A stretch of 51,982 nucleotides of DNA from Neosynechococcus sphagnicola sy1. GTDB taxonomy: Bacteria > Cyanobacteriota > Cyanobacteriia > Neosynechococcales > Neosynechococcaceae. Each line of letters starts with the position of its first letter. The first letter of the stretch is position 1. The notes beneath the pieces are model-generated. The model worked only from the letters and a program-made list of their open reading frames with translations, had not been told where the DNA came from and made no database searches. Of this stretch, positions 39,260 through 49,634 are shown piece by piece. The stretch lies in the NCBI RefSeq assembly GCF_000775285.1, contig NZ_JJML01000023.1:1-51982 (forward strand), in the 5' to 3' direction. The position numbers and the translations under genes were made by a program.

Positions 39260-39581
39260 AGGTGATGTATCCTCAAAAACACAAAACAAAGATCCTAAAT
39301 CAATTGCTAGGGAGGCTGATAGCTCTGTGAATACAGGGACTCAAGCCCATTGCCAAACCCTTCCCCCAGCAAGACATCGGTATAATATCACGGCTGAATC
39401 AACCCCACGTTAAATATTAATGGAGCCAGCGTCGAGTAGTTTTTTAACTTTCTTAAGCTTTTCCAGGAAGATTTTGCCGATGATGATCCAAAAGCCTCGC
39501 TTCATCGATCCTTAGACTGACTGCCCTGTAAATAGGTCAATCATGGATTCCGAAAAAACAGACCCTTAACACCTCCCAAGG
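39260..39581. other. Spacer between tldE and the membrane protein gene
   Basis: About 320 bases. On the plus strand a TATAAT occurs at 39381-39386, but no rightward gene follows it. On the minus strand the region serves as upstream DNA for the membrane-protein gene. Nothing else recognised. Confidence 0.45.
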
Positions 39582-40979
39582 TCAAGGGCACGGATCATGG
39601 CTGCTCACTGATGCAAAAAACCATGGCACTTGAAAACTTAATACCCCCGTGATTGCCAAGCTCTCCACCCAGATTCTGGGGCATATCCCCGAGGGGGTTA
39701 ACTCAGCGATCGGCTCTACATAAATAATCGACTGTAACAATGCTCGGAAATCTCCGGCAACCGTTGCTGACTCAATACTGATCCGTTCCCCCCCTGTGAC
39801 TAACCAGCCATCAAAGGGCAGGGAGAAGGAACCCTGAAGTGCCTGGACTCCAGCGTGGAGGGCTTGGAGATCGTCAATCCAAATCACCTTCTCAGCGGTT
39901 GCCACGGCATAGGTCTCGGCAGCAGCGATGCCAGGGAACACATGGTAAAAGTGGGGACTGACGGTGACCTTGGCACCCATATTGGCATGGCCTGTGGGTT
40001 GGGCCTGCATCCGCTTCGCGGTGCCGGCACTATGGAGAAACCCGGTTAAAATGCCCTGGTCGATCAGGGAGATGCGACGAGTAGGGGTGCCTTCCCCATC
40101 AAAAGTTTCAGCACCGACATTAGAGCGGTGGAGCGCATCGTCACACACCGACAATAAGGGGGAAGCAATCTGAGTCCCCAGGGATTGCGGTGTGGATAGA
40201 CTTTGTTTATCGAGGATACTTTGAGCATTAAAGAGATTGGAAAATGCACCCAGCAAGCTCAAAAATGCCTCCGGTGAAAAGACTACCCGATAATTGCCGG
40301 AAGCAATTTTCTGGTAGTTGAGGTGGCTGATGGTTTTCTCGGCTGCTTCCTTCAGACACCCCTGGATGTCCAGTTGGTCAACGGAGCGACTGATGCGGAA
40401 GGCTCCAGCACTGCGAGGTTTTTTCCCCACTTCCTCAGTTTTGCTGTACAGATAGACCGAAGCGACGGAGCGGCTTTCACTTCTGCGCGCACCTTCACTA
40501 TTGAGGTAAAACCGCTCCAGATCGCGCTGGGCGAGACCGTTATAGGGCACTCCCTTAATGGCTGGGTGAGCGGATAGGAGTGCTTTCTCGGCGGCGACTA
40601 GGTTTTCAATCAGGGTGGAAACAGGTGCTGGTGCTGTTGGCTCTGCGGCAATATCCGTCTTGGGCAGGGTTGCTTCGGGGCTGAAATCTGGTGTATGTTC
40701 CTTAACACCAAACAAGCTAGCTTCGTACGCAGTTTTCAGTGCCAGTTCTACACCATTGGGGTCAACATCGGTTGTGGAGGTAATCCCCATGGTGTGGTTG
40801 GAGTTCCAGACTCGAACAGTAATGCTAGAACGATTTGAGGCTTTAACTTGCTTGGGTTCACCCTGATCAACTTGCACACTGGTTTCATCAACGGTGGCAC
40901 CATAGAGGTCAAATTTGTGGATACCCAATTTTTCGGCACGTTCTTGAGCGTAGGTTGCCAGTTGATCAATTTTGGCCAT
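39582..40979 (-). CDS. pmbA: Metalloprotease-like TldE/PmbA
   Basis: Second half of the TldD/TldE heterodimeric protease, which in Escherichia coli processes microcin B17, degrades CcdA and trims modified peptides. TldE lacks the HExxxH metal site. The 465-residue product starts MAKIDQLATYAQERAEKLGI at ATG 40979. It has VQVDQGEPKQVKASNRSSIT, GVPYNGLAQRDLERFYLNSE, TPTRRISLIDQGILTGFLHS and SIIYVEPIAELTPSGICPRI. The expected end is near SLAITG; here a further ~20 residues follow (VLSFQVPWFFASVSSHDPCP) that look out of family. A G5 run at SLAITG, read as four, would end the protein at TG-Y-stop, so the extension may be another indel. 55 bases downstream of tldD. Confidence 0.92.
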   Translation of the reverse strand: MAKIDQLATYAQERAEKLGIHKFDLYGATVDETSVQVDQGEPKQVKASNRSSITVRVWNSNHTMGITSTTDVDPNGVELALKTAYEASLFGVKEHTPDFSPEATLPKTDIAAEPTAPAPVSTLIENLVAAEKALLSAHPAIKGVPYNGLAQRDLERFYLNSEGARRSESRSVASVYLYSKTEEVGKKPRSAGAFRISRSVDQLDIQGCLKEAAEKTISHLNYQKIASGNYRVVFSPEAFLSLLGAFSNLFNAQSILDKQSLSTPQSLGTQIASPLLSVCDDALHRSNVGAETFDGEGTPTRRISLIDQGILTGFLHSAGTAKRMQAQPTGHANMGAKVTVSPHFYHVFPGIAAAETYAVATAEKVIWIDDLQALHAGVQALQGSFSLPFDGWLVTGGERISIESATVAGDFRALLQSIIYVEPIAELTPSGICPRIWVESLAITGVLSFQVPWFFASVSSHDPCP

Positions 40980-41034
40980 CGGTGATCCTGAAGCTGCAAT
41001 AAAGTAAGTGAAGAAGACAAAAAATCCGAGTGAT

Positions 41035-42532
41035 TTAGCGACCACCGACGGTGATTGCGTCTACTTTGATGTGGGGTTGTCCCACGGTGACATAGATGCT
41101 ACCGCTGACAGAACCACAGAACCCTGCTGCCAGACTTAAATCCTGAGAACACATGGAAATCTTATGCATGATTTCGGTGGCTTCCCCGATCAAGGTGGCT
41201 CCCTTCAGGGGCTTGGTAATCTGACCCTGTTCAATCAGATAGGCTTCATCGACGGCGAAGTTAAACTGTCCGGTGGGGCCAACACTGCCACCTCCCATTT
41301 TTTTGCAGTAAATGCCTCGCTCCACCGAGGCAAACAGATCGGCGACGGTATAGTCTCCTGGGGCAATGTAGGTGTTACGCATCCGAGAGGCTGCTGCATA
41401 GGTGTAATTCTGACGCCGACCGCTGCCAGTTCTGGGGTGCCCGGTGCGCTGATTGCCTGCGCGATCGCTGAGGAAGTTTTTCAGAATTCCATTCTCAATC
41501 AGTAGGGTATGCTGGGCAGGCATCCCTTCATCATCCATATCAATGGTGCCAAAGGCGTGGGAGGATAGGCCCTCATCCCAGGCTGTGAGACTGGAATGGG
41601 CAATTTTCTCACCTTTTTTCTCGGCAAAGGGGGTCGTTTGGCGTTCAATCTGGGTGGTTTCGAGCAGGTGACCACAGGCTTCATGGAAAATCACCCCGCC
41701 AAATTCATTCGCCATAATAATGGGATAAGTTCCGGACTCCACAAAGTCGGCATAGAGCATGCGTCCAGCGGAGGCAGCAATTTCCTCGACCATGGCAGTA
41801 GCGTTCCAGGTTTGCAAAAACCCTGGATTTCCCGTATCCCCAGCCCGTAACCCAATGGCAGACCGATGCATTCCTTCAGCACACAGGAGGTTACAGCCCA
41901 CGGATTGGGTGAGGCGAATATCCCTGGCAAAGGTACCATCGCTGGCCGCTACCATCACTTCTTGCCAGTCGCGAAAATACACTGCTCGACGGGACTGGAT
42001 ATGACTGGCCTGTTTTTGCAGTGCTGCCGTTGTACCCAACAGCACGTCCCCCATATCCTGCATTGAACTACAGCCAGCTAACCAGGAAGTTTTTACCTTT
42101 GGGAGTGGCGTAATCGCGCAGCAATTCTAAGTTGACTTCAGGGACAAACGCTGTGGGTGCGGGCAAGTGCAGCCCCATAATTGCCAGGCCCTTTTCTAGT
42201 GCTGCCTTAAGTCCGGTAAAAGATAAATCATTGGTGCTGACATAGCAGTCAGCCTGCCCTCGAAACACCCGGACTCCTGCCCCTGTGGAAAGGCGGGGTG
42301 AAATACTGGTGATCGCATCTTCCTCAGCCAAGCAGCTCACAAAGTTGACCCGCTCCAGGAAGAATTCAACAAAGTCAGCCCCCGCTGCCCGGCCCAACCC
42401 CAACAGAGACGAAAGGGGTGCTTCCCAGGTTTCATCGAAGCGATGTTCGGAGAGCGATCCTTGACCATTGCCCGTAGCAGTGTAGTGAAGTGTGGGCAAT
42501 TCTTGGGAGAGAAGCGACCTACTGTGGGGCAT
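41035..42532 (-). pseudogene. tldD: Metalloprotease TldD, one frameshift
   Basis: Catalytic partner of TldE. The repaired length is ~498 residues. The N-terminal frame has [60 protein letters not shown] and ends GKNF. The +1 frame continues [40 protein letters not shown], and the zinc site HEACGHLLE (HExxxH), [20 protein letters not shown], ending [16 protein letters not shown]. The shift is one extra C at TTC-CTGG near 42085-42087. ATG 42532 is the start. tldE follows on the same strand, so the pair is co-transcribed. Confidence 0.93.
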
Positions 42533-42990
42533 GAGTATCCTTGTCTGCTGAGATGATCAACCAACGAATTAACGGGTGTTTTCCCTACAGTAACGTAGCA
42601 GCACCGCAATTTGCACTGCCAAGCCTGCCACAGAAACAGGAAACGTAATTCAGGGTTGGCCTTCAACTCAAGGGAGGAGTCTCGGTATCCATCTTAACCC
42701 TCACAGGTTCCTGATGAACTTTTCGACTGTGACTTGCGCTTGCTTAAGAATGCCACTCATCAATGTGCCAAGTGCCAACTTTTAATCTGGAACCGATAAA
42801 TCCCCCGCTACTTGCGGCGTTTACAAAAAGCGGGAGTTCGATCGCAGGGAAAATTTCGTAATGCCCCGTCTGCTTACAGCGGGGATAGGAATTTTAGCGC
42901 TTTGCGCCTTTCTTTACTTAACGATTTCTGACTTATGGTTTTGAGTAGTAGGCAATCAGAAACTTACGTTAAGCAGCGTACCAGTTGAAC
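42533..42990. other. Non-coding spacer between tldD and response regulator
   Basis: About 460 bases. It contains the upstream region of tldD. Near 42865-42885 is a weak GCCCCG/CGGGG hairpin. No RNA gene or credible small ORF recognised. Confidence 0.45.
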
Positions 42991-43716
42991 CTACTGCAAA
43001 TCAGAAGCTTGAAATCCCTGATCTGAATATAATTCTTTAGCAATAAACTTCTTTTGCATTGCTAGGGCTGTTGCTTGAGTCCGATCGCTAACATTTAATT
43101 TATTCAAAATCGCATGGACATGAACTCGAACGGTGCCAGCGGTGATATGAAGCATTCCAGCAATTTCCTGATTACTTTTGCCCACCACAATTAGAGCCAA
43201 AATTTCTTGTTCACGTCGGGTTAAAGGGTTAGCTTGAAGTACTGGATAGGTTTCTGAAGCTTCGTTTGTAGCGATCACCGTTGGCTGATTTTCAAAGGCT
43301 GCCCGAATCTCAGTGGTGGCTGCCGCATCCCACCAAGAGGCACCGGCAGCGACAGAGCGAATCGCTAGGATGAGTGTTTCGGAGGCAATTCCTTTAAGAC
43401 AATAACCCTGCGCTCCAGCTTCAACCAAACGGGAGACCAAAGATGCCTGAGTACGCGAGGTTAGTACCAGGATCGGTAGATCGGCATGCTGTTGCTTAAG
43501 CTGACGGCAGGCTTCAATTCCTCCAATTCCCGGTAACCCAATGTCCAAAACAACGATATCAATGGGAAGCCGTTTTGCCATTTCTACTGCCATTTCACCA
43601 TCTTCTGCTTCGGCCACGACCTCAAAGTTCGACTCTTGCTGTAGTCGTATGCGCAAGCCGAGGCGGAAGAGTTCATCATCTTCTGCCAGGAGAATTCGTA
43701 GGGGATTTGCTGACAT
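42991..43716 (-). CDS. NarL/LuxR-type response regulator
   Basis: A 241-residue regulator. The receiver domain (~1-120) begins MSANPLRILLAEDDELFRLG; acidic pair Asp13/Asp14, phospho-acceptor Asp58 in IVVLDIGLPG, and Lys at GYCLKG. The C-terminal LuxR helix-turn-helix has LTRREQEILALIVVGKSNQE, HITAGTVRVHVHAILNKL. ATG 43716 lies 2 bases after the stop codon of the upstream histidine kinase gene, so the two form an operon and a cognate pair. Both are divergent from kdpA, which makes control of kdp a reasonable inference, though classical KdpE is of OmpR type rather than NarL type. Confidence 0.95.
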   Translation of the reverse strand: MSANPLRILLAEDDELFRLGLRIRLQQESNFEVVAEAEDGEMAVEMAKRLPIDIVVLDIGLPGIGGIEACRQLKQQHADLPILVLTSRTQASLVSRLVEAGAQGYCLKGIASETLILAIRSVAAGASWWDAAATTEIRAAFENQPTVIATNEASETYPVLQANPLTRREQEILALIVVGKSNQEIAGMLHITAGTVRVHVHAILNKLNVSDRTQATALAMQKKFIAKELYSDQGFQASDLQ

Positions 43717-43718
43717 TT

Positions 43719-44825
43719 CTAAGGAGATAGAGATTTTTGGAAGGGGAGTACAGGTAACCGAAAGGCAAAAATTGCCCCATGGGGTTGCCGATTCTCTGCC
43801 CAAATTTTACCGCCATGCGCTTCCACAATTTGGCGAGTTAGATATAGCCCTAGTCCTGAGCCTTTCGCCTGACGATCGCTATGCCCTTGATAAAACCGTT
43901 TAAACAAGTGAGGTACTTCTTCAGGCGTAATGCCCGCTCCCATATCAACGACTCTAGCAACGTGGTAGGAAGAACCTGGTGCTAAAATCACTTCTACTTT
44001 GCTGCCACGCGGTGAATGATTAATGGCATTAGTTAACAGATTGACAAATACGCGATGAAGCTGAAAGGCATCGCCATTCACCCAGAGAAATTGACGAAAA
44101 TCTGAATTGCCATAGTTAAATGAAATATGAACACGCCGACTAGCGGCTAATCCCATTAAGGTAGCTGCTACGTCTTCAGCCACCTCCACCAGGTCAACTG
44201 GAGCAAATTTCAACTTTAACCCTTCTGTGTCATTTCGATAGACATCTAAGAGCGTTTCTACTAGCTGCAAGCTGTTTTTGTGACTCCGAATCATCGTTGT
44301 CATCACAGCTTTCTGCGCGGGCAGGATGGGGCCAAAATTCTCTCGTCGAATCGCTTCCAGGGTCTCGATCGCTCCCAGCATGGGTGTTTTGAGGTCATGG
44401 GTTAGGGTGGAAGCGAAGTCTTCTCGAATGCTAGCGAGTTTTTCTTGGGCTTGCAGCTTCGCCTGTTGTTGCAACAATGTTTGCTGATAGGAGCGGTTGC
44501 GATCGCTAAGAAAGCCAGTCACCACCAATGCCAGAACCGCAATCAGCCGACTGGCAACGGTCGCAGCTTGAACCACATTATGGCTTGGAAGCCACACATT
44601 TACCATCGTCAGCAGACAGGCGATCGCCGTTGCTTGCAAGGTTGCAGTGCGATCGAAGCGAGCGTTGACTAGCAAAATAGGACCAATGTATAGGTAGCCG
44701 AACACGTAGTCGGGAGGTGTTGAAAACTCCAGTGCTGCAACGATTGCAAACAATCCGACAATCAACCAGAATTTACCAACCCATAATTCTCTATACATTA
44801 TCAATATCAATCTAAGCGGCATCAT
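43719..44825 (-). CDS. Membrane sensor histidine kinase next to kdp
   Basis: A 368-residue kinase. The N-terminal half has about four membrane segments (FWLIVGLFAIVAALEFS; YVFGYLYIGPILLVNA; ATLQATAIACLLTMVN; SRLIAVLALVVTGFL). A coiled coil (YQQTLLQQQAKLQAQEKLAS) leads to the HisKA box IREDFASTLTHDLKTPMLGA and a HATPase domain (FVNLLTNAINHSPRGSKVEV; VVDMGAGITPEEV; GSGLGLYLTRQIVEAHGGKI). It lacks the KdpD universal-stress and K+-sensing N-terminal domains. Starts at 44825, 44822 or 44798 are possible; no ribosome site decides. Translationally adjacent to the NarL-type regulator. Confidence 0.9.
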   Translation of the reverse strand: MMPLRLILIMYRELWVGKFWLIVGLFAIVAALEFSTPPDYVFGYLYIGPILLVNARFDRTATLQATAIACLLTMVNVWLPSHNVVQAATVASRLIAVLALVVTGFLSDRNRSYQQTLLQQQAKLQAQEKLASIREDFASTLTHDLKTPMLGAIETLEAIRRENFGPILPAQKAVMTTMIRSHKNSLQLVETLLDVYRNDTEGLKLKFAPVDLVEVAEDVAATLMGLAASRRVHISFNYGNSDFRQFLWVNGDAFQLHRVFVNLLTNAINHSPRGSKVEVILAPGSSYHVARVVDMGAGITPEEVPHLFKRFYQGHSDRQAKGSGLGLYLTRQIVEAHGGKIWAENRQPHGAIFAFRLPVLPFQKSLSP

Positions 44826-45390
44826 CGATGAGAAGCGCAATATTTTGAGTCTATTCCGAAAATCTCTCAGTGTGCTGGATTACAACCGTATACAGCGGCT
44901 AGCTCAAGCACTGAACACGGAAGAGAGCCTGTAACCCTTTCTGAGCAATGAATTTTGGAAATATGCTTGTGTCTAATGGACGTGCAATCCGCTGTATTTT
45001 TAAGCGGAAAACGTTTAGATTGCGTTTATGATTTAGCTAAACGCAATCTAAACACTTCTATGCCATTTAAGCAAACTTTAGACGGTACTAATATATACAA
45101 TTCACTAAACGCAAAGTTATATCCCTCTATATCTTGTTAACTGCTGCAAAATCCCCCATCATCAACATTGTTGTTCTTAAAAAATGAACCTGAACTAGCT
45201 TTTGGTTGAGTCAGCGAGCAACCACTTTAACAAAGCGGCGTTGCTGATTAGCAGTATAAATCTACCCTTTCTGGCAATCGCAAAATTTACCTGTACCTGG
45301 CTCTTGGCATTGTCAAGATCTTCGATTTACACTTAGATTGAGCAACGCCAAAAAAGCTTTGGCCTCACCTTATTGGAGTTTAACGAACCC
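44826..45390 (+). promoter_or_regulatory. Structured kdp upstream region
   Basis: Non-coding spacer of ~565 bases with three inverted repeats. TCCGCT-9 bases-AGCGGA lies at 44988-45008. GTTTAGATTGCGTTTA-TGATTTAGC-TAAACGCAATCTAAAC (16-bp perfect arms, 9-base loop) is at 45013-45053. CAAAGC/GGCGTTGCT (45231-45245) pairs with AGCAACGCC/GCTTTG (45341-45361), about 95 bases apart with an A-rich bulge. The last stem ends ~12 bases before the probable kdpA ribosome site (TTGGAG, 45372-45377). Candidates are operators for the divergent two-component system and a leader RNA controlling kdpA. A further TAAACGCAA is at ~45106. Confidence 0.55.
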
Positions 45391-47139
45391 ATGCTTCAAG
45401 GATGGATTCAAATTGCATTGACGCTACTGATTCTAGTAGCAATTACTCCGTTCTTTGGTCGATACATGGCTCGCGTGTTTCAGGAGCAAAGAACCATCCT
45501 CGACCCCATTCTTAACCCGGTTGAGCAGTTTCTTTATTCAGTGGTCGGCGTGCGAGCCAAGGAAGACATGACGGGCTGGCAGTATGCGCGAGCGATTCTG
45601 TACAGCAACGTCGTCATGGGACTCTTGATCTTTTTCATCATCTCAAGTCAGGGTTGGTTACCCCTGAATCCCACAGGTGTAGCTGCTCCCACCTGGGACA
45701 CCATTGTCCACACCACAATTTCCTTTATTACGAATACCAACCAGCAGCACTATTCGGGTGAAACCTACATGAGCTATGCCAGCCAAATGTGGGGTTTAGG
45801 CTACCACATGTTTACTTCAGCCGCGACGGGGCTGGCGGTAGGCATTGCCTTCATTCGCGGTCTGACGGGACGACCCCTGGGTAATTTCTATGTGGATTTA
45901 ATTCGAGCGATTACCCGTGTGTTGCTGCCAATCAGCGTTATGGGTGCGATCGTTTTGATTGCAGCAGGCATCCCAGAAACGTTAGCTGGTCCAGTGGTGA
46001 TTCCAACCTTGGAAGATCCAGCCATCAGTCAGGCGATCGCCCGTGGTCCCGTGGCTCACTTCGAGATCATCAAAGAGTTGGGTGAGAACGGCGGCGGCTT
46101 CTTTGCCATTAACTCTGCCCATCCCTTTGAGAACCCGAATGGCTTGGTCAATCTGATTCAGCTTGTGGCGATTCTGAGTATTCCCAGCTCGTTAATTTAC
46201 ACCTATGGCATCTTCGCCAATAACCTGAAGCAGGCGTGGCTGGTGTATTCCATTCCGTTCGCGATCCTGGTGGTGTTTATCGTCATCACAGCGATCGGCG
46301 AATATAACGGTAATCCAGCCGTGAATGCGCTGTTGGGGGTTAATCACGCACCTAATTTGGAAGGAAAAGAGGTGCGGTTTGGCTGGGCGCAATCCGCTCT
46401 CTATGCAGTCATTACGACGGCGAGTATGTGCGGTGCTGTTAACAGTTTCCACGACTCCTTTATGCCCAACGGTGGCTTCTCCACCCTGTCCAACATGTTT
46501 TTACAAATTGTTTTTGGTGGACAGGGAACCGGAACCGCCTACTTATTTGCCTACCTGCTGCTAGCGGTGTTTGTCACCGGGCTAATGGTCGGGCGCACGC
46601 CAGAGTTTCTGGGACGCAAAATTGAGAAACGGGAAGTGGTGCTGGCTAGCTTTTTGATTCTGCTCGTTCACCCGATCGCGATTCTGATTCCAGGGGCGAT
46701 CGCCCTTGCCTTTCCGGATCAACTGTCGGGTATTAGCAATCCTGGGTTTCACGGTTTGTCTCAGGTGATTTATGAGTATGCCTCAGCGGCTGCCAATAAT
46801 GGGTCTGGGTTTGAAGGGTTGGGCGATTCCCAACCGTCTCCCTTTGCGATCGCGGGTGGTGCCACCACCAGCACGACTGCCCTCTGGTGGAACCTGAGTA
46901 CCTGCTTCAGCTTGTTAGCCGGACGTTATGTACCGATGGTATCTCTGTTATTGCTGGCAGATGGCATGGCTCGGAAGCAACCTGTACCCGCAACCACAGG
47001 TACATTGCGCACCGATACGGGCTTGTTCACCGGGGTCACCATTGGCGTGATTCTGATTTTGGGCGCATTGGAATTCTTTCCTATTTTGGCACTGGGTCCG
47101 ATCGCGGAAGCGTTTCAAATTGCTAGAGGAATTGGGTAA
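45391..47139 (+). CDS. kdpA: Potassium-transporting ATPase subunit A
   Basis: K+-selective channel-like subunit of the Kdp P-type pump, induced when K+ is scarce. The 582-residue product from ATG 45391 starts [20 protein letters not shown]; a TTG at 45373 is a less likely start. It has the Superfamily of K Transporters pore motifs: [53 protein letters not shown] and [19 protein letters not shown], where GG/TN-type selectivity-filter segments lie. Ten membrane segments are expected. kdpB starts 3 bases after its stop. Confidence 0.98.
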   Translation: MLQGWIQIALTLLILVAITPFFGRYMARVFQEQRTILDPILNPVEQFLYSVVGVRAKEDMTGWQYARAILYSNVVMGLLIFFIISSQGWLPLNPTGVAAPTWDTIVHTTISFITNTNQQHYSGETYMSYASQMWGLGYHMFTSAATGLAVGIAFIRGLTGRPLGNFYVDLIRAITRVLLPISVMGAIVLIAAGIPETLAGPVVIPTLEDPAISQAIARGPVAHFEIIKELGENGGGFFAINSAHPFENPNGLVNLIQLVAILSIPSSLIYTYGIFANNLKQAWLVYSIPFAILVVFIVITAIGEYNGNPAVNALLGVNHAPNLEGKEVRFGWAQSALYAVITTASMCGAVNSFHDSFMPNGGFSTLSNMFLQIVFGGQGTGTAYLFAYLLLAVFVTGLMVGRTPEFLGRKIEKREVVLASFLILLVHPIAILIPGAIALAFPDQLSGISNPGFHGLSQVIYEYASAAANNGSGFEGLGDSQPSPFAIAGGATTSTTALWWNLSTCFSLLAGRYVPMVSLLLLADGMARKQPVPATTGTLRTDTGLFTGVTIGVILILGALEFFPILALGPIAEAFQIARGIG

Positions 47140-47141
47140 CT

Positions 47142-49283
47142 ATGACATCCACAGACAATTCTCCTCGTCCTTATCGCGTACCATCGGGAACGCGAGACAC
47201 ACGCCGCCATACACCCAAGGTAGAAATGAAAGGGTTGTATCAGCGGGCGATTAAGGAATCGTTTGTTAAACTTGACCCTCGGATTCAGGTGAGAAACCCG
47301 GTCATGTTTGTGGTCTGGGTAGGCACCCTGGTGACCCTATTGCTCGCTATCGATCCGAATTTGTTTGGGACGCTGCAAGCGGATGTGAACAAGCAGCGGT
47401 TGCTGAACGGGTTAATAACCTTCATTCTGCTCTTCACGATCGTCTTTGCCAACTTTGCTGAAGCCGTTGCTGAAGGACGGGGTAAAGCACAGGCGGATGC
47501 ACTCCGGGCAACGCGCAGCGACACGATCGCCAAGAAAATTTTGCCGACTGGTGCAGTTCAAGAGGTTAGCTCTACTGAGCTTCGCCGAGGCGATCAGGTC
47601 AAGGTGGTTGCGGGAGACATGATTCCGGCGGATGGAGAAATCATTGCGGGCATTGGCTCGGTCGATGAATCTGCCATCACTGGCGAGTCAGCTCCCGTAC
47701 TCAAGCAACCTGGCACGGATATCATGAGTTCGGTTACAGGGGGCACGCGCCTGCTGTCCGATGAACTGACCTTGAGAATTACCGCCGATCCAGGACAGGG
47801 CTTTATCGATCGCATGATTGCCCTGGTCGAAGGGGCAGAACGCACTAAAACTCCCAACGAGATTGCCCTAACGGTACTGCTGGCAGTCTTGACGCTGGTA
47901 TTTCTGATTGTGGTGGCAAACATTCCACCCATTACAGGTTATGTTGCGGGCTTCCTCAGTACCTCAACAGGTGAGCAAGCAGCAGCAGAGTTGCGCAACG
48001 GAGCCAGTGTTGCCATCATGATCTCGCTGCTGGTGGCGCTGATTCCCACTACGATCGGCGGCTTGTTGAGCGCGATCGGCATTGCCGGGATGGATCGCGT
48101 CGCTCAGTTTAACGTCATTGCCACCTCTGGACGTGCCGTAGAAGCCTGTGGCGATATCAACACCCTGGTTCTGGACAAAACGGGCACCATTACCCTTGGC
48201 AACCGGCTCGCTGCCGAATTCATTCCAGTGAATGGGCACAGTCTCCAAGATGTTGCTCAGGTTGCCTTGAATGCCAGTGTGTTTGATGAAACGCCAGAAG
48301 GTCGCTCGATCGTGGCATTGGCAACGCAATCGGGTGCAACCGTCAGTTTCGACCCGAAACTCGCTGAGGGTGTGGAGTTTTCTGCCAGAACGCGCATGAG
48401 CGGCACCGACTTTGAGGGCAAAGAAATCCGCAAGGGGGCGGTGGATGCGATTAAGGGGTTTGTGCGATCGCGCGGTGGTTATGTTCCCAATAGCTTAGAT
48501 GAAGCTTATGAGCGAGTTTCCAAATTAGGGGGTACACCGCTTGCCGTTTGTCAGAATGATGACATCTACGGCGTGATTTACCTCAAAGACACAGTTAAAC
48601 CGGGTCTCCGAGAACGGTTTGATCAACTGCGACGCATGGGTGTTCGCACCATTATGCTCACAGGTGACAACCGCATTACGGCATCGGTGATTGCTGAAGA
48701 GGCAGGAGTCGATGACTTTATTGCCGAAGCCACTCCCGAAGACAAGATTGAGGTGATTCGCAGTGAACAGGCGCAGGGCAAGCTGGTTGCCATGACTGGA
48801 GACGGCACCAATGATGCTCCGGCACTGGCACAAGCGAATGTCGGGTTAGCAATGAACTCTGGAACGCAAGCGGCAAAAGAAGCTGCCAACATGGTGGACT
48901 TGGATTCTGACCCGACGAAGTTGATCGATCTGGTGACGATCGGCAAACAACTGTTGATTACCCGTGGTGCACTCACTACCTTCTCCGTTGCCAACGACAT
49001 CGCTAAATACTTCGCAATCATTCCCACCATCTTCGCCGCTGCAGGCATTGGCGCACTCAACGTGATGGGGTTGAAGAGCGCTAACTCTGCCATCATTTCA
49101 GCCCTGATTTACAATGCGCTAATCATTTTGGTGTTGATTCCGTTGGCACTGAAAGGCGTTCAGTTTAGACCCCTAACCGCCGATCAACTGTTGCGTCGCA
49201 ACATCCTCATCTACGGTGTGGGCGGTGTAGTTGCCCCATTTATCGCCATCAAGCTGATTGATGTGATTTTGCCCTTCTCCTAA
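47142..49283 (+). CDS. kdpB: Potassium-transporting ATPase subunit B
   Basis: P-type ATPase energising subunit. The 713-residue product has an unusually long N-terminus (MTSTDNSPRPYRVPSGTRDT then RHTPKVEMKGLYQRAIKESF). It has the TGES motif at AITGESAPV, the phosphorylation site VLDKTGTITLGNR with Asp345, the nucleotide-binding KGAVDAIKGF, and the hinge GDGTNDAPALAQANVGLAMN. It ends with FSVANDIAKYFAIIPTIF and the last membrane segments. Start 3 bases after kdpA indicates an operon. Confidence 0.98.
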   Translation: MTSTDNSPRPYRVPSGTRDTRRHTPKVEMKGLYQRAIKESFVKLDPRIQVRNPVMFVVWVGTLVTLLLAIDPNLFGTLQADVNKQRLLNGLITFILLFTIVFANFAEAVAEGRGKAQADALRATRSDTIAKKILPTGAVQEVSSTELRRGDQVKVVAGDMIPADGEIIAGIGSVDESAITGESAPVLKQPGTDIMSSVTGGTRLLSDELTLRITADPGQGFIDRMIALVEGAERTKTPNEIALTVLLAVLTLVFLIVVANIPPITGYVAGFLSTSTGEQAAAELRNGASVAIMISLLVALIPTTIGGLLSAIGIAGMDRVAQFNVIATSGRAVEACGDINTLVLDKTGTITLGNRLAAEFIPVNGHSLQDVAQVALNASVFDETPEGRSIVALATQSGATVSFDPKLAEGVEFSARTRMSGTDFEGKEIRKGAVDAIKGFVRSRGGYVPNSLDEAYERVSKLGGTPLAVCQNDDIYGVIYLKDTVKPGLRERFDQLRRMGVRTIMLTGDNRITASVIAEEAGVDDFIAEATPEDKIEVIRSEQAQGKLVAMTGDGTNDAPALAQANVGLAMNSGTQAAKEAANMVDLDSDPTKLIDLVTIGKQLLITRGALTTFSVANDIAKYFAIIPTIFAAAGIGALNVMGLKSANSAIISALIYNALIILVLIPLALKGVQFRPLTADQLLRRNILIYGVGGVVAPFIAIKLIDVILPFS

Positions 49284-49358
49284 CGGTGTATCGGTATCGA
49301 TGAAACCCTCAGTTCCATCCAAACACCTATCACCTTCACACCCATTCAAATTACTGCT

Positions 49359-49634
49359 ATGAAACCAATTCCCATGCCACGAAACCTGCCTCGATCAATA
49401 CCTCAGACGCTTGATACTATCTCTGAAATTGGCTCTGAATGGCGCAGACAAAAGTTGCCGCTCTACCTGTTTCTAGGTTTGTGCTTCAACTTAATTTTGG
49501 CTCCAGCGGTCTTGGCGGCCACGGGTGGAGACTTGTCACGCACTCAAGCTTACTGGCTCGGAGCGTTAGTGCTTCTGACCGTTGCACTTTCGATTTATCT
49601 CTTTTTCGTCATGTTTGTACCGGAGAGGTTCTAA
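49359..49634 (+). CDS. Small Kdp subunit, KdpF/KdpG-like
   Basis: A 91-residue protein between kdpB and kdpC. It has a soluble N-terminus (MKPIPMPRNLPRSIPQTLDT), a first membrane segment (LPLYLFLGLCFNLILAPAVLA) and a second (YWLGALVLLTVALSIYLFFV) ending FVPERF. That ending is like KdpF (..YLFFALLRPERF), a stabilising subunit. Anabaena kdp operons place a gene called kdpG between kdpB and kdpC, which fits in size and position. The stop codon shares its last base with the kdpC start (TAATG), so the two are coupled. Confidence 0.8.
   Translation: MKPIPMPRNLPRSIPQTLDTISEIGSEWRRQKLPLYLFLGLCFNLILAPAVLAATGGDLSRTQAYWLGALVLLTVALSIYLFFVMFVPERF

Noticed and set aside
44955-45140. Small rightward ORF upstream of kdpA
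   Set aside because: It spans the two perfect hairpins, has no ribosome site and its composition is that of non-coding DNA.
49439-49633. Longer start for kdpC
   Set aside because: The open frame overlaps the whole KdpF/G gene; the ATG at 49634 begins the conserved membrane helix and is coupled to the upstream stop.
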